Assembly: GCA_028711765.1 (NCBI GenBank)
Contig: JAQTRP010000007.1
Location: forward strand, 1-33,172
Direction: 5' to 3'
Length of the DNA: 33,172 nucleotides
DNA from: Candidatus Omnitrophota bacterium
GTDB taxonomy: Bacteria; Omnitrophota; Omnitrophia; Omnitrophales; JAQTRP01
Under the pieces are notes generated by a model. That model saw only the letters and a list, made by a program, of their open reading frames with translations. It did not search any database and was not told where the DNA came from. The translations under genes and the position numbers were made by a program. Positions within the stretch are counted from its first letter, which is position 1; each line of letters starts with the position of its first letter. Shown one piece after another: positions 7,634-17,418 of this stretch.

Positions 7634-9016
7634 ATGGGAAAGAATAAATTTGATAAAGGCAGACTCGTTCCTTATCTCTCTGAATTTGGGGAGGCAAAGG
7701 CAAAGCTGATTAAATCGCGCCTGCGGCTTTTCTGCTTGCTCACGCTTGTTATTTACATCACGACGAGCGCGTTAGGTTTCATCTTGGATCACGGGGAATT
7801 TCAAAGTATCGAAATCGTAACTTGGATTCTCATTACTGCCGTAGCGGTACTCGTCTTATTTCTGAACCAAAGAAGCGGGACGCTGCGTGAGGCAAAACTG
7901 AATTCGGCGTTGTTCGCGGTCGCGTTTGTTTCGGCCATGACGTTCGAGTTCTTTATATATCCGCAATATGCCTCTTGGGGGCCTGCCGCCTTCGCCCTCA
8001 TCATGTTTTTCACCTGCTTCGTAATACCGTGGGATATTCCCGGCGTGATATTCAACGGCGTTCTGAATATGCTGGGTTATTCGGCTTTCTATATATCCTG
8101 TTTGCTTAATAAGGCTATCGTTGCGCCGGATGTGTCTTTTGTATTTAGCACGAAGGATTACACCGACGGACTGACATTTCTTTCGATAGCGCTTGTTCTT
8201 TGCTTGGCGATAAGGAGAAGGGACAATGACAGGGAGAAGGAAAATTTCGTCCTGATGAAAGAGCTCGAGGCGAGAAACAATCAGATGGAAGAGGAGCTCG
8301 CCCTCGCGCGGGACGTCCACAAGACTCTCATTCCGCGATCGACGAGCACCGACAAGGCGAATATCGCGGTGAGTCACGTGCCTGTCTCCACGGTGGGAGG
8401 GGATTACGCTACCTTTCACGTGACGAAAGACGGCGATCTTTTCTTTCTGATCGGCGATATCACGGGCCACGGCATTTCCGCCGCGCTATTGGTGAACAGG
8501 ATATACGGCGAGGTGGAAAACCTGATAAGGCAGGACTGCATGCCGGGGAAACTCCTCAAAGAGCTCGATCAATTTGTCCAGCGCCACTTCAAGCAGACGC
8601 GCATGTACCTGAGCGTGTGTTCGGGGCTCCTCGATTTCAGGAAAGGAATTTTATTTTATTCCAATTACGGCCATCCGCCGCAGATCCTGCATCAACACAA
8701 GGACAATAACGTCTGCCTCCTTAAGTCGCAGACCCATCTTTTAGGTATAGGGTTTGACGCGGTTGAGACCAAAGTATTTGAGGGAAATCTGAGCTTCAGC
8801 CATAAGGACAGGATAATTTTATTCACGGACGGCCTTATTGAGGCTACAGACGCGAATAAGGAACTTTACGGAATCGATAGGCTATCGGATTTTGTAAAGC
8901 TCCATATAGACGAGCATCCCACCGTTTTCAACAACAACTTGCTCGAGGAAGTCACCGCCTTCAGAAGTGGCCTCCCCGCCGACGACATCTTCCTCCTCAC
9001 CATCGATATTAAATAG
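7634..9016 (+). CDS. Membrane-anchored SpoIIE/RsbU-type PP2C serine phosphatase
   Basis: Likely dephosphorylates a phospho-serine on an anti-sigma-factor antagonist or similar partner switch. From ATG 7634 the protein has 460 residues: about six membrane helices (roughly residues 25-195, e.g. LFCLLTLVIYITTSALGFIL and WILITAVAVLVLFL), a short linker helix with an ELEARNNQMEEELALARD coiled coil, then the PP2C domain. Metal-binding motifs are present: GGDY 255-258, GDITGHG near 275 and the terminal DDIFLLTI; FTDGLIEA lies between. I prefer ATG 7634 because it lies two bases after the upstream stop. An in-frame start at 7547 would add 29 residues that overlap the methyltransferase and look non-native. 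No anti-sigma or STAS partner is encoded in the window. Confidence 0.85.
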   Translation: MGKNKFDKGRLVPYLSEFGEAKAKLIKSRLRLFCLLTLVIYITTSALGFILDHGEFQSIEIVTWILITAVAVLVLFLNQRSGTLREAKLNSALFAVAFVSAMTFEFFIYPQYASWGPAAFALIMFFTCFVIPWDIPGVIFNGVLNMLGYSAFYISCLLNKAIVAPDVSFVFSTKDYTDGLTFLSIALVLCLAIRRRDNDREKENFVLMKELEARNNQMEEELALARDVHKTLIPRSTSTDKANIAVSHVPVSTVGGDYATFHVTKDGDLFFLIGDITGHGISAALLVNRIYGEVENLIRQDCMPGKLLKELDQFVQRHFKQTRMYLSVCSGLLDFRKGILFYSNYGHPPQILHQHKDNNVCLLKSQTHLLGIGFDAVETKVFEGNLSFSHKDRIILFTDGLIEATDANKELYGIDRLSDFVKLHIDEHPTVFNNNLLEEVTAFRSGLPADDIFLLTIDIK

Positions 9017-9029
9017 CGATATTGCGATA

Positions 9030-9083
9030 GCCTTTATGTACCTGGTACCGAACCCATTAATCCGGTACCAGGTACATAAAGGC
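9030..9083. repeat. GTACCTGGTACC hairpin (family A, copy 3)
   Basis: A perfect 21-bp stem (9030-9050 with 9063-9083) and 12-nt loop, starting 14 nt after the phosphatase stop. The outer arm words CCTTTA/TAAAGG are shared with copies 2 and 4. Confidence 0.9.
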
Positions 9084-9119
9084 GGATCAGCGCCATCCAT
9101 ATCCGTCGTTGTTCCTTTG

Positions 9120-9148
9120 TTGCACTTTAGGATAGGCTGTGTTATCAT
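9120..9148 (+). promoter_or_regulatory. Probable sigma70-type promoter of hisS
   Basis: TTGCAC at 9120-9125, a 17-nt spacer, then TATCAT at 9143-9148. The hisS start codon follows 30 nt later with a GAGGA ribosome site at 9168-9172. No T-box-like leader is visible in this short 5' region. Confidence 0.6.
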
Positions 9149-9178
9149 ACGTAAAATTTTTGATAATGAGGACTTAGC

Positions 9179-10471
9179 ATGACTAAATATCAGGCCATAA
9201 AAGGGATGTCGGACATACTGCCGGAGGAGTCTCAGGTTTGGCAGCGGCTTGAGGAGGTAACCCGAAGTTTCTTCAGGACAAACGGTTACGAAGAAATCCG
9301 TACTCCCGTAGTTGAGGTGACCGAGCTTTTCCAGCGTTCTATTGGCGAGGCCTCCGATATAGTCCATAAGGAGATGTACACCTTTAAGGATCGCGGCGAC
9401 CGGTCTATGACCTTAAGGCCAGAGATGACGGCTTCGGTGGCGCGCGCGGTTATCGAGAATAACCTTATCCGCGAGGCAAAGCCGCTCTACCTTTATTACA
9501 TCGGTCCTATGTTCCGCGCCGAGCGGCCCCAGGCGGGGCGGCGGCGCCAGTTCCACCAGGTAGGGATCGAATCGATCAATACACCTTCGCCTTTCTCCGA
9601 TGCCGAAGCGATCGCATTGCTCGCGCGTTATCTTCGCGTTGTCGGCGTCGAGAGTTTTAAAATTAAGATAAACACCCTCGGATGCCCAAAGGATCAAGCT
9701 GAATATCGCGAAACGCTCAAGGCGTATTTCTCGAAAGAAAGCGCCGCTCTGTGCGAAGACTGCAAGTACAGGCTTGAAAAAAATGTCCTCCGTATATTCG
9801 ATTGTAAGAATGAATCCTGTCATAAAATTATAGACAACGCGCCGCCGATGAAACCATGCGGAACCTGCGGAAGCGATTTCGATACGATTCGCGAACTTTT
9901 GAAATCCGTCTTTAACGTTTTTTACGAGGTAGACCGCAAGCTTGTCCGCGGCCTTGACTATTACACCGGATGTGTTTTCGAGGCGACCTCAGCCGGCCTA
10001 GGCGCCAAGGACGCGGTCGCGGCAGGCGGGAGATACGATAACCTGATTAAGGAAATGGGCGGTGCCGATTTGCCTGCGACCGGTTTTGCGATCGGAATCG
10101 AGCGTCTTCTTGAATCGATGAAGGCCGATAGTTCTCCGCTTCTTGTAGAGCCGCGGCAGAAGAGAATTTACGTGGCGCTCGCCGGCGTAGGTTTGGATGC
10201 GATAAAACGTTTTAGCAAGGTCCTCGGGGGATTCAATTCCGCTTTGTGTCTACTTAGAGAAAAGGGCCATGAGGTATTTTTCCATTTTCGGCCGGATGTT
10301 TCTCTGAAGTCCCAGCTCAGGGAGGCCGACAAGTGGGGCGCCCGCGCGGTTATAATTTTGGGCGAAGACGAATTAACAAAGGGCGTTATGACCCTGAAGG
10401 ATTTTGAGTCGAAGGAAGAGAAGAAAGACATCGCGATAAGCGAGTTGGTAAGCATTTTTCGCTGGGATTAA
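9179..10471 (+). CDS. hisS: Histidyl-tRNA synthetase
   Basis: Charges tRNA-His in the cytoplasm. At 430 residues it has the usual bacterial length. Class II motifs appear in order: motif 1 region KGMSDILP and TPVVEVTELFQRSIGE, motif 2 YYIGPMFRAERPQAGRRRQFHQVG, the HisRS signature LVRGLDYYTG with R257, and motif 3 ATGFAIGIERLL. A CxxC...C...C cluster (CEDCKYRLEKNVLRIFDCK, then CGTCG) in the central insertion resembles the one seen in many bacterial HisRS. The C-terminal anticodon domain (RIYVALAG... HFRPDVSLKSQLREADKWGA) is complete. The start has a GAGGA site six bases upstream. A repeat-filled 129-bp gap separates it from aspS. Confidence 0.97.
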   Translation: MTKYQAIKGMSDILPEESQVWQRLEEVTRSFFRTNGYEEIRTPVVEVTELFQRSIGEASDIVHKEMYTFKDRGDRSMTLRPEMTASVARAVIENNLIREAKPLYLYYIGPMFRAERPQAGRRRQFHQVGIESINTPSPFSDAEAIALLARYLRVVGVESFKIKINTLGCPKDQAEYRETLKAYFSKESAALCEDCKYRLEKNVLRIFDCKNESCHKIIDNAPPMKPCGTCGSDFDTIRELLKSVFNVFYEVDRKLVRGLDYYTGCVFEATSAGLGAKDAVAAGGRYDNLIKEMGGADLPATGFAIGIERLLESMKADSSPLLVEPRQKRIYVALAGVGLDAIKRFSKVLGGFNSALCLLREKGHEVFFHFRPDVSLKSQLREADKWGARAVIILGEDELTKGVMTLKDFESKEEKKDIAISELVSIFRWD

Positions 10472-10474
10472 AGC

Positions 10475-10582
10475 AGAAAACGCAGAGCGCAAAACTAAAG
10501 TTTAAAATTAAAAATTTGATTTGGCGGCTTAATTTTTGAATTTTCAATTTTGGTTTTGTACTTTTCGCTTTAAATTCTAAAC
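10475..10582. repeat. A/T-rich long inverted repeat (family C, copy 2)
   Basis: The left arm (10475-10520, GAAAACGCAGAGCGCAAAAC then AAAATTAAAAATTTG) faces a right arm (10530-10582) with TTTTGAATTTTCAATTTTGG and TTTTCGCTTTAAATT. It occupies almost the whole hisS-aspS gap. Confidence 0.7.
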
Positions 10583-10583
10583 T
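10556..10583 (+). promoter_or_regulatory. Possible promoter of aspS within repeat copy C2
   Basis: TTGTAC (10556-10561), 16 nt, TAAACT (10578-10583), 17 nt before the aspS start codon. The match is modest. Both elements are formed by the right arm of the family C repeat. Confidence 0.35.
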
Positions 10584-10600
10584 GACAAAAGGGTTAACAC

Positions 10601-12361
10601 ATGTTGCGGACTAACACCTGCGGCGAACTAAGAAAAACCGATATCGGAAAGACCGTCACGCTCTGCGGATGGATTGACACGCGGCGCGACCACGGCGGCC
10701 TTATATTCACGGACTTAAGAGACAGATGGGGCGTAACCCAGCTTGTCTTTAATCCCGAGAGAAACAGCGAAATCCACGAGAAGGCGGAGAAGATCAGGAC
10801 GGAGTACGTCGTGCGCGTCCAGGGGAAGGTCGAGGCGCGTCCTGCCGGCACGGCGAACCCGAAGCTTCCGACGGGGGAGGTCGAAATCCTCGTCGACCAC
10901 TTTGACGTCCTCAATTCGTCGCCGACGCCGCCTTTTGAGATTTCCGAGAATGCCGACGTCTCGGAAGATATACGGCTCAAGTACCGTTTCCTCGATATCA
11001 GGCGGCCGTCGATGCTGAGGAATTTGACTCAGCGCTACCGCATAACGAGAATCGCCCGCGAATACTTTGACGGCCTCGGCTTTCTCGAGATAGAGACGCC
11101 GTTCCTCACAAAGAGTACCCCTGAGGGCTCACGCGATTTTCTCGTTCCCTCAAGGCTTAACCCCGGCACTTTTTATGCCCTGCCGCAGTCGCCGCAGCTT
11201 TTCAAACAGATCCTTATGGTTGCCGGCATAGACCGCTATTTCCAGATTGTCCGCTGTTTCCGCGACGAAGACCTAAGGGCCGACCGCCAGCCGGAACACA
11301 CCCAGATAGACGTCGAGATGTCGTTTGTCGAAGAAAACGATGTTATGTCCATTATGGAAGGCCTCCTCGCGCGGGTCCTCCGCGAAGTGCGCGGCGTCGA
11401 GGTAAAGCCGCCGTTTCGCCGTATCAGTTATCATGACGCGATGAACCAGTACGGCTCGGACAAGCCCGATCTGAGGTTCGATCTTAAAATCCGCGATTAT
11501 TCGGACGCGCTGCGCGGCTCGGGCTTTAACGCTTTTGAGGAAGTCCTGAAATCCGGCGGCGTCGTGAAAGGGGTTTGTGTTCCCGGCGGCTCGCAATTTT
11601 CGAGGAAGGATATCGACGACCTTACTAAAGTGGCAAACAGCGCGGGCGCAAAAGGCCTCGCGTGGATGAAAGTGAAAGACGGCGGCGAAGTTGATTCGCC
11701 GATTAAGAAATTTTTTGACAAGTCTATTCTTGATAAAGTCGTGAGTGAAAGCGGTGCTAAGTCAGGAGATCTTTTGCTTGCCGTCGCGGACGAATGGCAC
11801 ACTGCCTGCGTCGCGCTCGGCGTCTTGAGGCTCGAGCTCGCTCGCCGGTTAAAACTCGCGGATAAGGAAAAGATCGAGCTTTGCTGGGTCGTTGATTTTC
11901 CGCTTTTCGATTATGATACCGAGGAGAAACGCCTCGTCGCGATGCACCATCCTTTCACGTCTCCCAAACCGGAAGACATTCCTCTTTTCGAAAAAGAGCC
12001 GCTCAAGGTGAGGGCGCGCGCTTATGACATTGTTCTCAACGGAGAGGAAATCGGAGGGGGGAGTATCCGTATCCATCAGCGGGAAGTACAGGAGCTGATG
12101 TTTAAGACTTTGGGTATCGGCAAGGAGGAGGCCGAGCAGAAGTTCGGATTTCTCCTGAGCGCTCTCGTTTTCGGCGCGCCGCCGCACGGCGGCATCGCCA
12201 TCGGACTCGACCGGCTTACGGCCATGCTCATGGGGCTGGATTCTATACGCGACACAATCGCGTTCCCGAAGACTCAAAAAGGCGTCTGCCCGATGACGGA
12301 GGCCCCCTCAAATGTCTCGGCGAAACAGTTGAAAGAGCTGCACATACAAACAAAGTTGTAA
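10601..12361 (+). CDS. aspS: Aspartyl-tRNA synthetase, probably non-discriminating (Asp/Asn)
   Basis: Class II synthetase of 586 residues, bacterial type: N-terminal OB anticodon domain, catalytic core interrupted by a GAD-like insertion (about residues 290-420), and C-terminal motif 3 ([15 protein letters not shown]). Motif 2 region [20 protein letters not shown] and the flipping-loop region STPEGSRDF are intact. In the anticodon domain it has H31 (RRDHGG) and G83 (RPAGTAN). Those are the residues of non-discriminating AspRS such as that of Pseudomonas aeruginosa; strictly Asp-specific enzymes have Leu and Lys-like residues there. It may therefore also aspartylate tRNA-Asn, which would need GatCAB. 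The ATG start follows GGGTTAACAC, a weak ribosome site. Confidence 0.95.
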   Translation: MLRTNTCGELRKTDIGKTVTLCGWIDTRRDHGGLIFTDLRDRWGVTQLVFNPERNSEIHEKAEKIRTEYVVRVQGKVEARPAGTANPKLPTGEVEILVDHFDVLNSSPTPPFEISENADVSEDIRLKYRFLDIRRPSMLRNLTQRYRITRIAREYFDGLGFLEIETPFLTKSTPEGSRDFLVPSRLNPGTFYALPQSPQLFKQILMVAGIDRYFQIVRCFRDEDLRADRQPEHTQIDVEMSFVEENDVMSIMEGLLARVLREVRGVEVKPPFRRISYHDAMNQYGSDKPDLRFDLKIRDYSDALRGSGFNAFEEVLKSGGVVKGVCVPGGSQFSRKDIDDLTKVANSAGAKGLAWMKVKDGGEVDSPIKKFFDKSILDKVVSESGAKSGDLLLAVADEWHTACVALGVLRLELARRLKLADKEKIELCWVVDFPLFDYDTEEKRLVAMHHPFTSPKPEDIPLFEKEPLKVRARAYDIVLNGEEIGGGSIRIHQREVQELMFKTLGIGKEEAEQKFGFLLSALVFGAPPHGGIAIGLDRLTAMLMGLDSIRDTIAFPKTQKGVCPMTEAPSNVSAKQLKELHIQTKL

Positions 12362-12471
12362 GTTTTAAGTTGTAAGTTATAAGTAAAATCGCAAAGAAAA
12401 AAATTGCAAAAATCAAACGTTCTTTTGCTTACTGCTTAAACTTACAACTTATAACCTACAACTTATAACTG
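12357..12471. repeat. AAGTTATAAG-word inverted repeat (family B, copy 2)
   Basis: The left arm (12357-12389: TTGTAAGTTTTAAGTTG, TAAGTTATAAGT) starts on the aspS stop codon. The right arm (12424-12471) is its complement (CTTACAACTTATAACC, TACAACTTATAACTGG) and ends 7 nt before the phoH start codon. The spacer is A-rich. phoH therefore has no room for a conventional ribosome site outside the repeat. Confidence 0.85.
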
Positions 12472-12478
12472 GTTTTCT

Positions 12479-13420
12479 ATGGTTGAAAAAATCATAAACC
12501 TGCGTTCGGACGATGAGGCGATAAAGCTTTACGGCAGTCTCGATGAGAATCTGCGTTTTGCCGAGAAGCATTTTGACGTCCAGATCGCGGCCCGCGAGAG
12601 GAAACTCAGGATACGGGGAGATCACCGCGGCGTGAGGCAGGCGACGGATTTTTTCCTTGAGCATCTTGCGGTAATCCGCGGCGAGCTGGGAGAGCCGCGC
12701 GATCCGGCAGGCCCCAAGGCTCTTCTGGGAGAGGAGCGCGTTCCCGTGAAGCCCGCGCTTGAGTTTTTCCATAAGGGCAAGGTAATCAGGGCGCGTACGA
12801 AAAATCAGGAGCGTTATATCGCGGCGGCGCAGAAATACGACGTCGTCTTCAGCATAGGCCCCGCCGGCACGGGAAAGACATATCTCGCGATGGCGGTGGC
12901 GGTGGATTATCTTAAAAAACGCCGGGTAAGCCGCATAATCCTGACGCGCCCGGCCGTCGAGGCGGGGGAGAGCCTGGGATTTCTTCCGGGCGATATGTAC
13001 GCCAAGATCAATCCGTACCTCCGGCCCCTTTACGACGCGCTTTATGATATGATGGACGCGGAGGAGGTGGCGCGCTATGTCGATAGGGGCGTCATCGAGA
13101 TTGCGCCGCTCGCCTTTATGCGCGGCCGCACCCTCAACGATTCTTTTGTGATACTCGACGAGGGACAGAACACGACCCACTGGCAGATGAAAATGTTTCT
13201 TACGCGGCTCGGTTTTTCCTCCAGGGCGATTATCACGGGAGATATTACGCAGGTCGACCTGCCCGAGAAGAAGCGCTCGGGCCTAATTGAAGTGCAGGCG
13301 ATTTTAAAAAGGGTCAAGGGAGTAAAATTTTGTTACCTTACGCGGCGCGACGTGGTGCGGCATAAGGTTGTACAGGATATTGTGAGGGCCTATGAGAAAC
13401 ATTCTGAATCCAAGGAGTGA
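12479..13420 (+). CDS. PhoH family ATPase (YbeZ type)
   Basis: Predicted RNA-associated P-loop ATPase, 313 residues. The N-terminal ~110 residues ([26 protein letters not shown]) form the KH-like domain usual for YbeZ. Walker A is GPAGTGKT at 127-134, followed by [17 protein letters not shown]. Walker B is [11 protein letters not shown], followed by the sensor region [14 protein letters not shown]. It overlaps the HD phosphohydrolase gene by 29 nt and heads an operon with ybeY, the standard partner of YbeZ in rRNA maturation. The start ATG 12479 has no visible Shine-Dalgarno, because a repeat arm ends 7 nt upstream; translation may be leader-structure dependent. Confidence 0.9.
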   Translation: MVEKIINLRSDDEAIKLYGSLDENLRFAEKHFDVQIAARERKLRIRGDHRGVRQATDFFLEHLAVIRGELGEPRDPAGPKALLGEERVPVKPALEFFHKGKVIRARTKNQERYIAAAQKYDVVFSIGPAGTGKTYLAMAVAVDYLKKRRVSRIILTRPAVEAGESLGFLPGDMYAKINPYLRPLYDALYDMMDAEEVARYVDRGVIEIAPLAFMRGRTLNDSFVILDEGQNTTHWQMKMFLTRLGFSSRAIITGDITQVDLPEKKRSGLIEVQAILKRVKGVKFCYLTRRDVVRHKVVQDIVRAYEKHSESKE

Positions 13421-15554
13421 CCGTGGCATCGGTTTTAACATCGCTAGCCGCTTCTTTGCCTTCGCGGCGGCCTTTGTCGCCATCGTCCTGATTATATCGT
13501 TTGACCGTGGCAGGCATATATGGAAAAAGGATTTTAAAGTAGGCGAGCCCGCGCCGTGCAGCGTATATTCGCCGTTTGATTTTTCCGTATTGAACGAGTC
13601 GAAGACCAAACTCGCGAAAGAAACCGCCGCGGCGGCCGTCCTTGACGTTTATAATATCGATCAGGCGGTGAATCAATCTGTTTTTCAGGCGCTAGACGAT
13701 GTTTTTGCGATCGTTAAAGAACGCCAGAAGTTACCCCCCGAGAAACGCATGGAGGGTGGTACGCCCCCCGTGATTTCCGAAGCTAATTTTCGTATCTTTC
13801 TTGAAACGGATGCCGAGGGCGCGAAACAGCTTTTACGTTCGGCGTCGGACCCGGTTTTGGCCGAAGGCGTTATTGATTCCGCTCAGAAGTCGGCTCTCTT
13901 GTCGGACAGTAAGAATAAGATACTTGTCGTAAAGCCCGGAGACAAGGTCGAAACGGAGCTCAGCGTGAAAGACCTTGTTACGGCGGATAAGGTCTCGGCC
14001 GCTATCGAGAAACGCCTGGGAGAGGCAGTGAAGGAGCGCAAGCTACGCGCCGCCCTTGTTGAACTTGCGGCCGCGGCAATGAAGCCGAATCTTGTTTTCT
14101 TGGGTGACGAGACGGCAAGGCGCAAGAAGGCGGCCGAGACGGCCGTGGCGACCCTGTATGACAAGATCCAAAAGAACGAGCTTATCCTCGAGCGCGGCCG
14201 CATCGTTACCGGGAAAGAATTCTCATTGCTTGAGGAGATCGAGAATAAGGTAATAGCCACACAGACACGGAACAAGCTTTTCGGTGTGGGATTAATTTGC
14301 CTTATCGCGTTCTCAGTTCTGGCGAGTTACCTCTATTATTTTGAAAGGGAGCTATACGGTTCCCTGCGTATCATTCTGCTCATTAACGTGGTTCTTGTAG
14401 CCACCGTTTTCCTCGAAAAAGTCGCCGTTTCATTGCCCCACCTGAACGCCTATTTTATGCCGGCAAGCCTCGCAGCCCTTTTGCTTTCCGTGTTGATAAG
14501 GCCGCGCCTTGGGGTTCTGGGCGCCTTTATGATTTCTATTTTTAGCGGTCTCCTCACCAATTTTAAGGGAGATATTTTCTTTTTCATTTTGCTCGGAAGT
14601 CTCACCGGTACTTACGCCACCATCGGCCTGAGAAAACGCTCGCAGTTTCTCGAAGTCGGCGCCCTGATCGGTATCGTGAATTTTTCGTGCATATTCAGTT
14701 ACAATTTGCTGATGGGGTCAAGCGCCAATACGTCTTTACAGATCGCGGTTTTAGGTCTTGTGAACGGCCTTCTTATTTCGATGCCGCTTTTTTTCATCGC
14801 GCTTCCCGTTTTCGAGCACGTGTTTGGCATGACTACCGACGTGACCTTACTTGAGCTTTCGGACCTTAATCATCCGCTCTTGAGGAGGCTTGTGATAGAA
14901 GCGCCCGGTACATATCATCACAGCCTTGTCGTCGCGAATTTGGCCGAGGCGGCCTGTGAGGCGATAGGGGCGGATGCCCTCCTCGCGCGGGTAGGTTGTT
15001 ATTTCCACGATATCGGCAAGATCGAGAAGGCAGAATATTTCGCCGAGAACCAGAATATGCGAGAGGGGAGCAGGCACGAGAAGCTTTCTCCGTCGATGAG
15101 TTGTCTTATAATCACAAGTCACGTCAAGGACGGCATAGAGCTCGCTAGGAAATACAAGCTGAAGGGTATCATAATCGATTTCATCGCCGAACATCACGGG
15201 ACAAGCACAGTTTACTATTTTTACAAAAAGGCGTTGGACGAGCAGAGGCCGGAAGACGAAGAGGTCCGCGTGGATGATTTCCGCTATACCGGGCCGAGGC
15301 CGCGGAGGAAGGAGACGGCCGTTACGCTCCTTGCCGACTCGGTCGAGGCCGCTTCGCGGACCCTTCAGGATCCGGCCCCCGCGAGCCTTGGCGGCCTTGT
15401 GAAGAAGGTTATTAACGATAAGTTTATCGACGGCCAGCTCGATGAATGTGACCTGACCATTCAAGACTTAAAGAAGATCGAAGAGAGTTTCACGCGCAGC
15501 CTGATGGGCGTTTTTCATACGAGGATTGAATATCCCGCTAATGATAAAAGTTAA
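13392..15554 (+). CDS. 7TM-HD family phosphohydrolase (PgpH/YqfF type)
   Basis: Membrane HD-domain protein; characterised PgpH members hydrolyse cyclic di-AMP. At 720 residues it has the family architecture: an N-terminal membrane helix (about 17-37, [17 protein letters not shown]), an extracytoplasmic 7TMR-HDED domain (about 45-285), seven membrane helices (about 295-475, e.g. [21 protein letters not shown]) and a cytoplasmic HD domain with TYHHSL, HDIGK (H539, D540), and EHHGT. It starts inside phoH (29-nt overlap, GAGGG upstream) and nearly reaches ybeY. c-di-AMP specificity is inferred from the family; a matching diadenylate cyclase is not in the window. Confidence 0.92.
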   Translation: MRNILNPRSDRGIGFNIASRFFAFAAAFVAIVLIISFDRGRHIWKKDFKVGEPAPCSVYSPFDFSVLNESKTKLAKETAAAAVLDVYNIDQAVNQSVFQALDDVFAIVKERQKLPPEKRMEGGTPPVISEANFRIFLETDAEGAKQLLRSASDPVLAEGVIDSAQKSALLSDSKNKILVVKPGDKVETELSVKDLVTADKVSAAIEKRLGEAVKERKLRAALVELAAAAMKPNLVFLGDETARRKKAAETAVATLYDKIQKNELILERGRIVTGKEFSLLEEIENKVIATQTRNKLFGVGLICLIAFSVLASYLYYFERELYGSLRIILLINVVLVATVFLEKVAVSLPHLNAYFMPASLAALLLSVLIRPRLGVLGAFMISIFSGLLTNFKGDIFFFILLGSLTGTYATIGLRKRSQFLEVGALIGIVNFSCIFSYNLLMGSSANTSLQIAVLGLVNGLLISMPLFFIALPVFEHVFGMTTDVTLLELSDLNHPLLRRLVIEAPGTYHHSLVVANLAEAACEAIGADALLARVGCYFHDIGKIEKAEYFAENQNMREGSRHEKLSPSMSCLIITSHVKDGIELARKYKLKGIIIDFIAEHHGTSTVYYFYKKALDEQRPEDEEVRVDDFRYTGPRPRRKETAVTLLADSVEAASRTLQDPAPASLGGLVKKVINDKFIDGQLDECDLTIQDLKKIEESFTRSLMGVFHTRIEYPANDKS

Positions 15555-15969
15555 CGTGACGAATCACGCCCGGCGCTTTAAGGTTTCGCTTGCCGGATTA
15601 AAGCGGGCGGCTGTTTTCGTGCTTAAGCGTTTCCGGATTCGTTCGGGAGAGCTCAACGTTCTTTTGGTTTGTGACCGCGAGATACGGCGTTACAACCGCC
15701 GTTTTTTGCACCGCGACCGCCCGACTGATGTAATTGCCTTTCAGGGTGAATGTCTAAGGCGCGTTCAGGCGCCGTTTTTGGGCGATATTGTTATCTCGCT
15801 CGAACGGGCGAAGAAACAAGCCGCTCTTTATAAGAGTACTTTTAAGCGCGAGGCATACCTTTATCTCATCCACGGTATCCTTCATATTATGGGTTATGAC
15901 GACCGTGCTAAGGCCGGTCGACGGCGGATGGAGATATTGCAGGCGTCGTTTTTAGAAAGAATATTGTAA
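15541..15969 (+). CDS. ybeY: Endoribonuclease YbeY (16S rRNA maturation), variant metal site
   Basis: A 142-residue protein matching YbeY: NVLLVCDREIRRYNRRFLHRDRPTDVIAF, then GDIVIS and the metal-site helix. The usual site is HGxxHxxGxDH. Here it reads H111-G-I-L-H115-I-M-G-Y-D-D121, so the third zinc-ligand histidine is replaced by aspartate at precisely the E. coli spacing (H114/H118/H124). Asp can bind metal, so activity is not excluded. Start ATG 15541 is preferred; a TTG at 15526 in the same frame would add five residues and sits one base after GAGG. It overlaps the HD phosphohydrolase by 14 nt and acts in the same pathway as YbeZ/PhoH. Confidence 0.88.
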   Translation: MIKVNVTNHARRFKVSLAGLKRAAVFVLKRFRIRSGELNVLLVCDREIRRYNRRFLHRDRPTDVIAFQGECLRRVQAPFLGDIVISLERAKKQAALYKSTFKREAYLYLIHGILHIMGYDDRAKAGRRRMEILQASFLERIL

Positions 15970-15985
15970 AGCGGGGATTCGAACG

Positions 15986-16639
15986 ATGAAAAAACACTTT
16001 AAAGAATTAATGATAGGTTTCAGGAATAGTTTCTTTGCGGGTATCGCCGTTTTACTGCCGCTTTGGGTTACAGTTGTGGTTGTCAGGTTTTTGGTTGTCT
16101 GGATGAACCGTTTCTTAGTAAATCCTATAGCGTCCATTGTCAAGGTTAGCCTCGGATGGACCGGAATGGAGCCTGTCTTCTGGACGGCGAAGATCGTAGT
16201 TTTCTTCGCGATAATATTCGCCATAGCCCTCATCGGTATGGTGGCGCGCACAATCGTCATGAAGCGTCTCATCAACTTCGGTGAAGGTATCCTGCTCAGG
16301 ATCCCTCTTATACGAAACGTCTATCGCGCGGTGCAACAACTGAGAGACACGTTTCTTATTAACAAGAGGAATATTTTCCAGCGTGTCGTCCTCATAGAGT
16401 TTCCGCGCCCGGGAATTTTCTCCATCGGTTTTGTTACTGCGGAATCAGGCGGGGGGATACCCGAGCTACAAGACAAAGATCTTATAAATGTTTTTGTCCC
16501 GACCTCACCCAATCCGACGACGGGATTCTTCCTGATGGTGCCACGTAGCGAGGCGAAGCCGCTTTCTATGTCGATTGAAGACGGAATCAAATTAGTTATT
16601 TCGGGAGGTGCGCTTCCGCCGAGTGACTGGAAGAAATGA
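15986..16639 (+). CDS. DUF502 family membrane protein
   Basis: The 217-residue protein has two N-terminal membrane helices (about 15-38, FFAGIAVLLPLWVTVVVVRFL, and 70-92, IVVFFAIIFAIALIGMVAR). Then come the family motifs IPLIRNVYRAVQQL and VLIEFPRPGIFSIGFVT, and a C-terminal soluble part with VFVPTSPNPTTGF. The function of DUF502 is not established; a protein-trafficking role has been described for plant homologues. It starts 16 nt after ybeY, and its stop overlaps the recO start (ATGA), so it belongs to the same operon. Confidence 0.9.
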   Translation: MKKHFKELMIGFRNSFFAGIAVLLPLWVTVVVVRFLVVWMNRFLVNPIASIVKVSLGWTGMEPVFWTAKIVVFFAIIFAIALIGMVARTIVMKRLINFGEGILLRIPLIRNVYRAVQQLRDTFLINKRNIFQRVVLIEFPRPGIFSIGFVTAESGGGIPELQDKDLINVFVPTSPNPTTGFFLMVPRSEAKPLSMSIEDGIKLVISGGALPPSDWKK

Positions 16640-17418
16640 CCATCCAGAAAACCCAAGCCATTGTCATTAAGCGCTCGCCGCTAAGGGAAAGCTCCTATCT
16701 CGTCACACTCTACACAAAAGATTTCGGTAAGATCCGGGCGGTTTCCAAGGGGATACGCTCGGCGCAAAGCGGCAGGTCTTCGCATTTTGAGCTTTTTAAC
16801 TGGCTCGAGATTCTATTCTACGAAAAAAAGCGCAGCGATACCTTTCTATTAACTGAGTCAAGCGTTGTGGATTCTTTCCCGCGCATCCGAAAAGATATTG
16901 AGTGTGTCGGGTGGGCAAGCTATCTGCTTGAGCTTGTTGACGCGGCGGCGGAACTGCACGAGCCGAATGAGGAACTTTTCCAGATTCTCGCCGATACGCT
17001 ATCTCACTTAGGACTTTATGATTCGGAGCTTCTCGTCCGTGCATTTGAGACTAAGCTGCTCCATTCGATGGGTTATCTGCCGGATTTCGAGCGCTGCAGC
17101 GCCTGCAATGGCAGCCTCACGAAGGCCTTTTTTGTTTTTCACGACGGCAGCCTCGTGTGCGAGCGTTGCCGGAAGGGGATCGGGCGCGGACGGCCCATTT
17201 CTCAGGGCGCGGTAAAGGCCTTGAGATTTATTCTGTCACATCCGCTCCATAAGGCCTGGCAGCTTAAAGATAAGGGGAGTGTTTTGAGCGAGACCTCGTC
17301 TTTACTGCGCTATCTTGCCTCTATGAAATACGAACGCAGATTCAAGACGCTGCATTTTTTGGGAGAGATTGTTACACCCGAGAAGGGCAAGAAGAGTTTT
17401 AAGGCGCCTAATCAGTAA
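16636..17418 (+). CDS. recO: DNA repair protein RecO
   Basis: Recombination mediator that helps load RecA onto SSB-covered single-stranded DNA. The 260-residue protein has the N-terminal OB fold (TQAIVIKRSPLRESSYLVTLYTKDFG) and the central helical domain. Its zinc ribbon is CxxC-17-CxxC at C154, C157, C175 and C178 (CSACNGS ... CERC). It is translationally coupled to DUF502 through ATGA and is the last gene of the phoH operon. The gap after it contains no clear terminator, only repeats and a possible antisense small ORF. Confidence 0.93.
   Translation: MTIQKTQAIVIKRSPLRESSYLVTLYTKDFGKIRAVSKGIRSAQSGRSSHFELFNWLEILFYEKKRSDTFLLTESSVVDSFPRIRKDIECVGWASYLLELVDAAAELHEPNEELFQILADTLSHLGLYDSELLVRAFETKLLHSMGYLPDFERCSACNGSLTKAFFVFHDGSLVCERCRKGIGRGRPISQGAVKALRFILSHPLHKAWQLKDKGSVLSETSSLLRYLASMKYERRFKTLHFLGEIVTPEKGKKSFKAPNQ

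Noticed and set aside
11497-11802. Minus-strand open frame opposite aspS
   Set aside because: Shadow of the strongly supported aspS frame; Ser/Pro/Arg-rich, no ribosome site.
15970-15985. GGGGATTCGAACG resembling a tRNA T-arm
   Set aside because: No acceptor, D or anticodon stem can be formed around it; it is the ybeY-DUF502 spacer.
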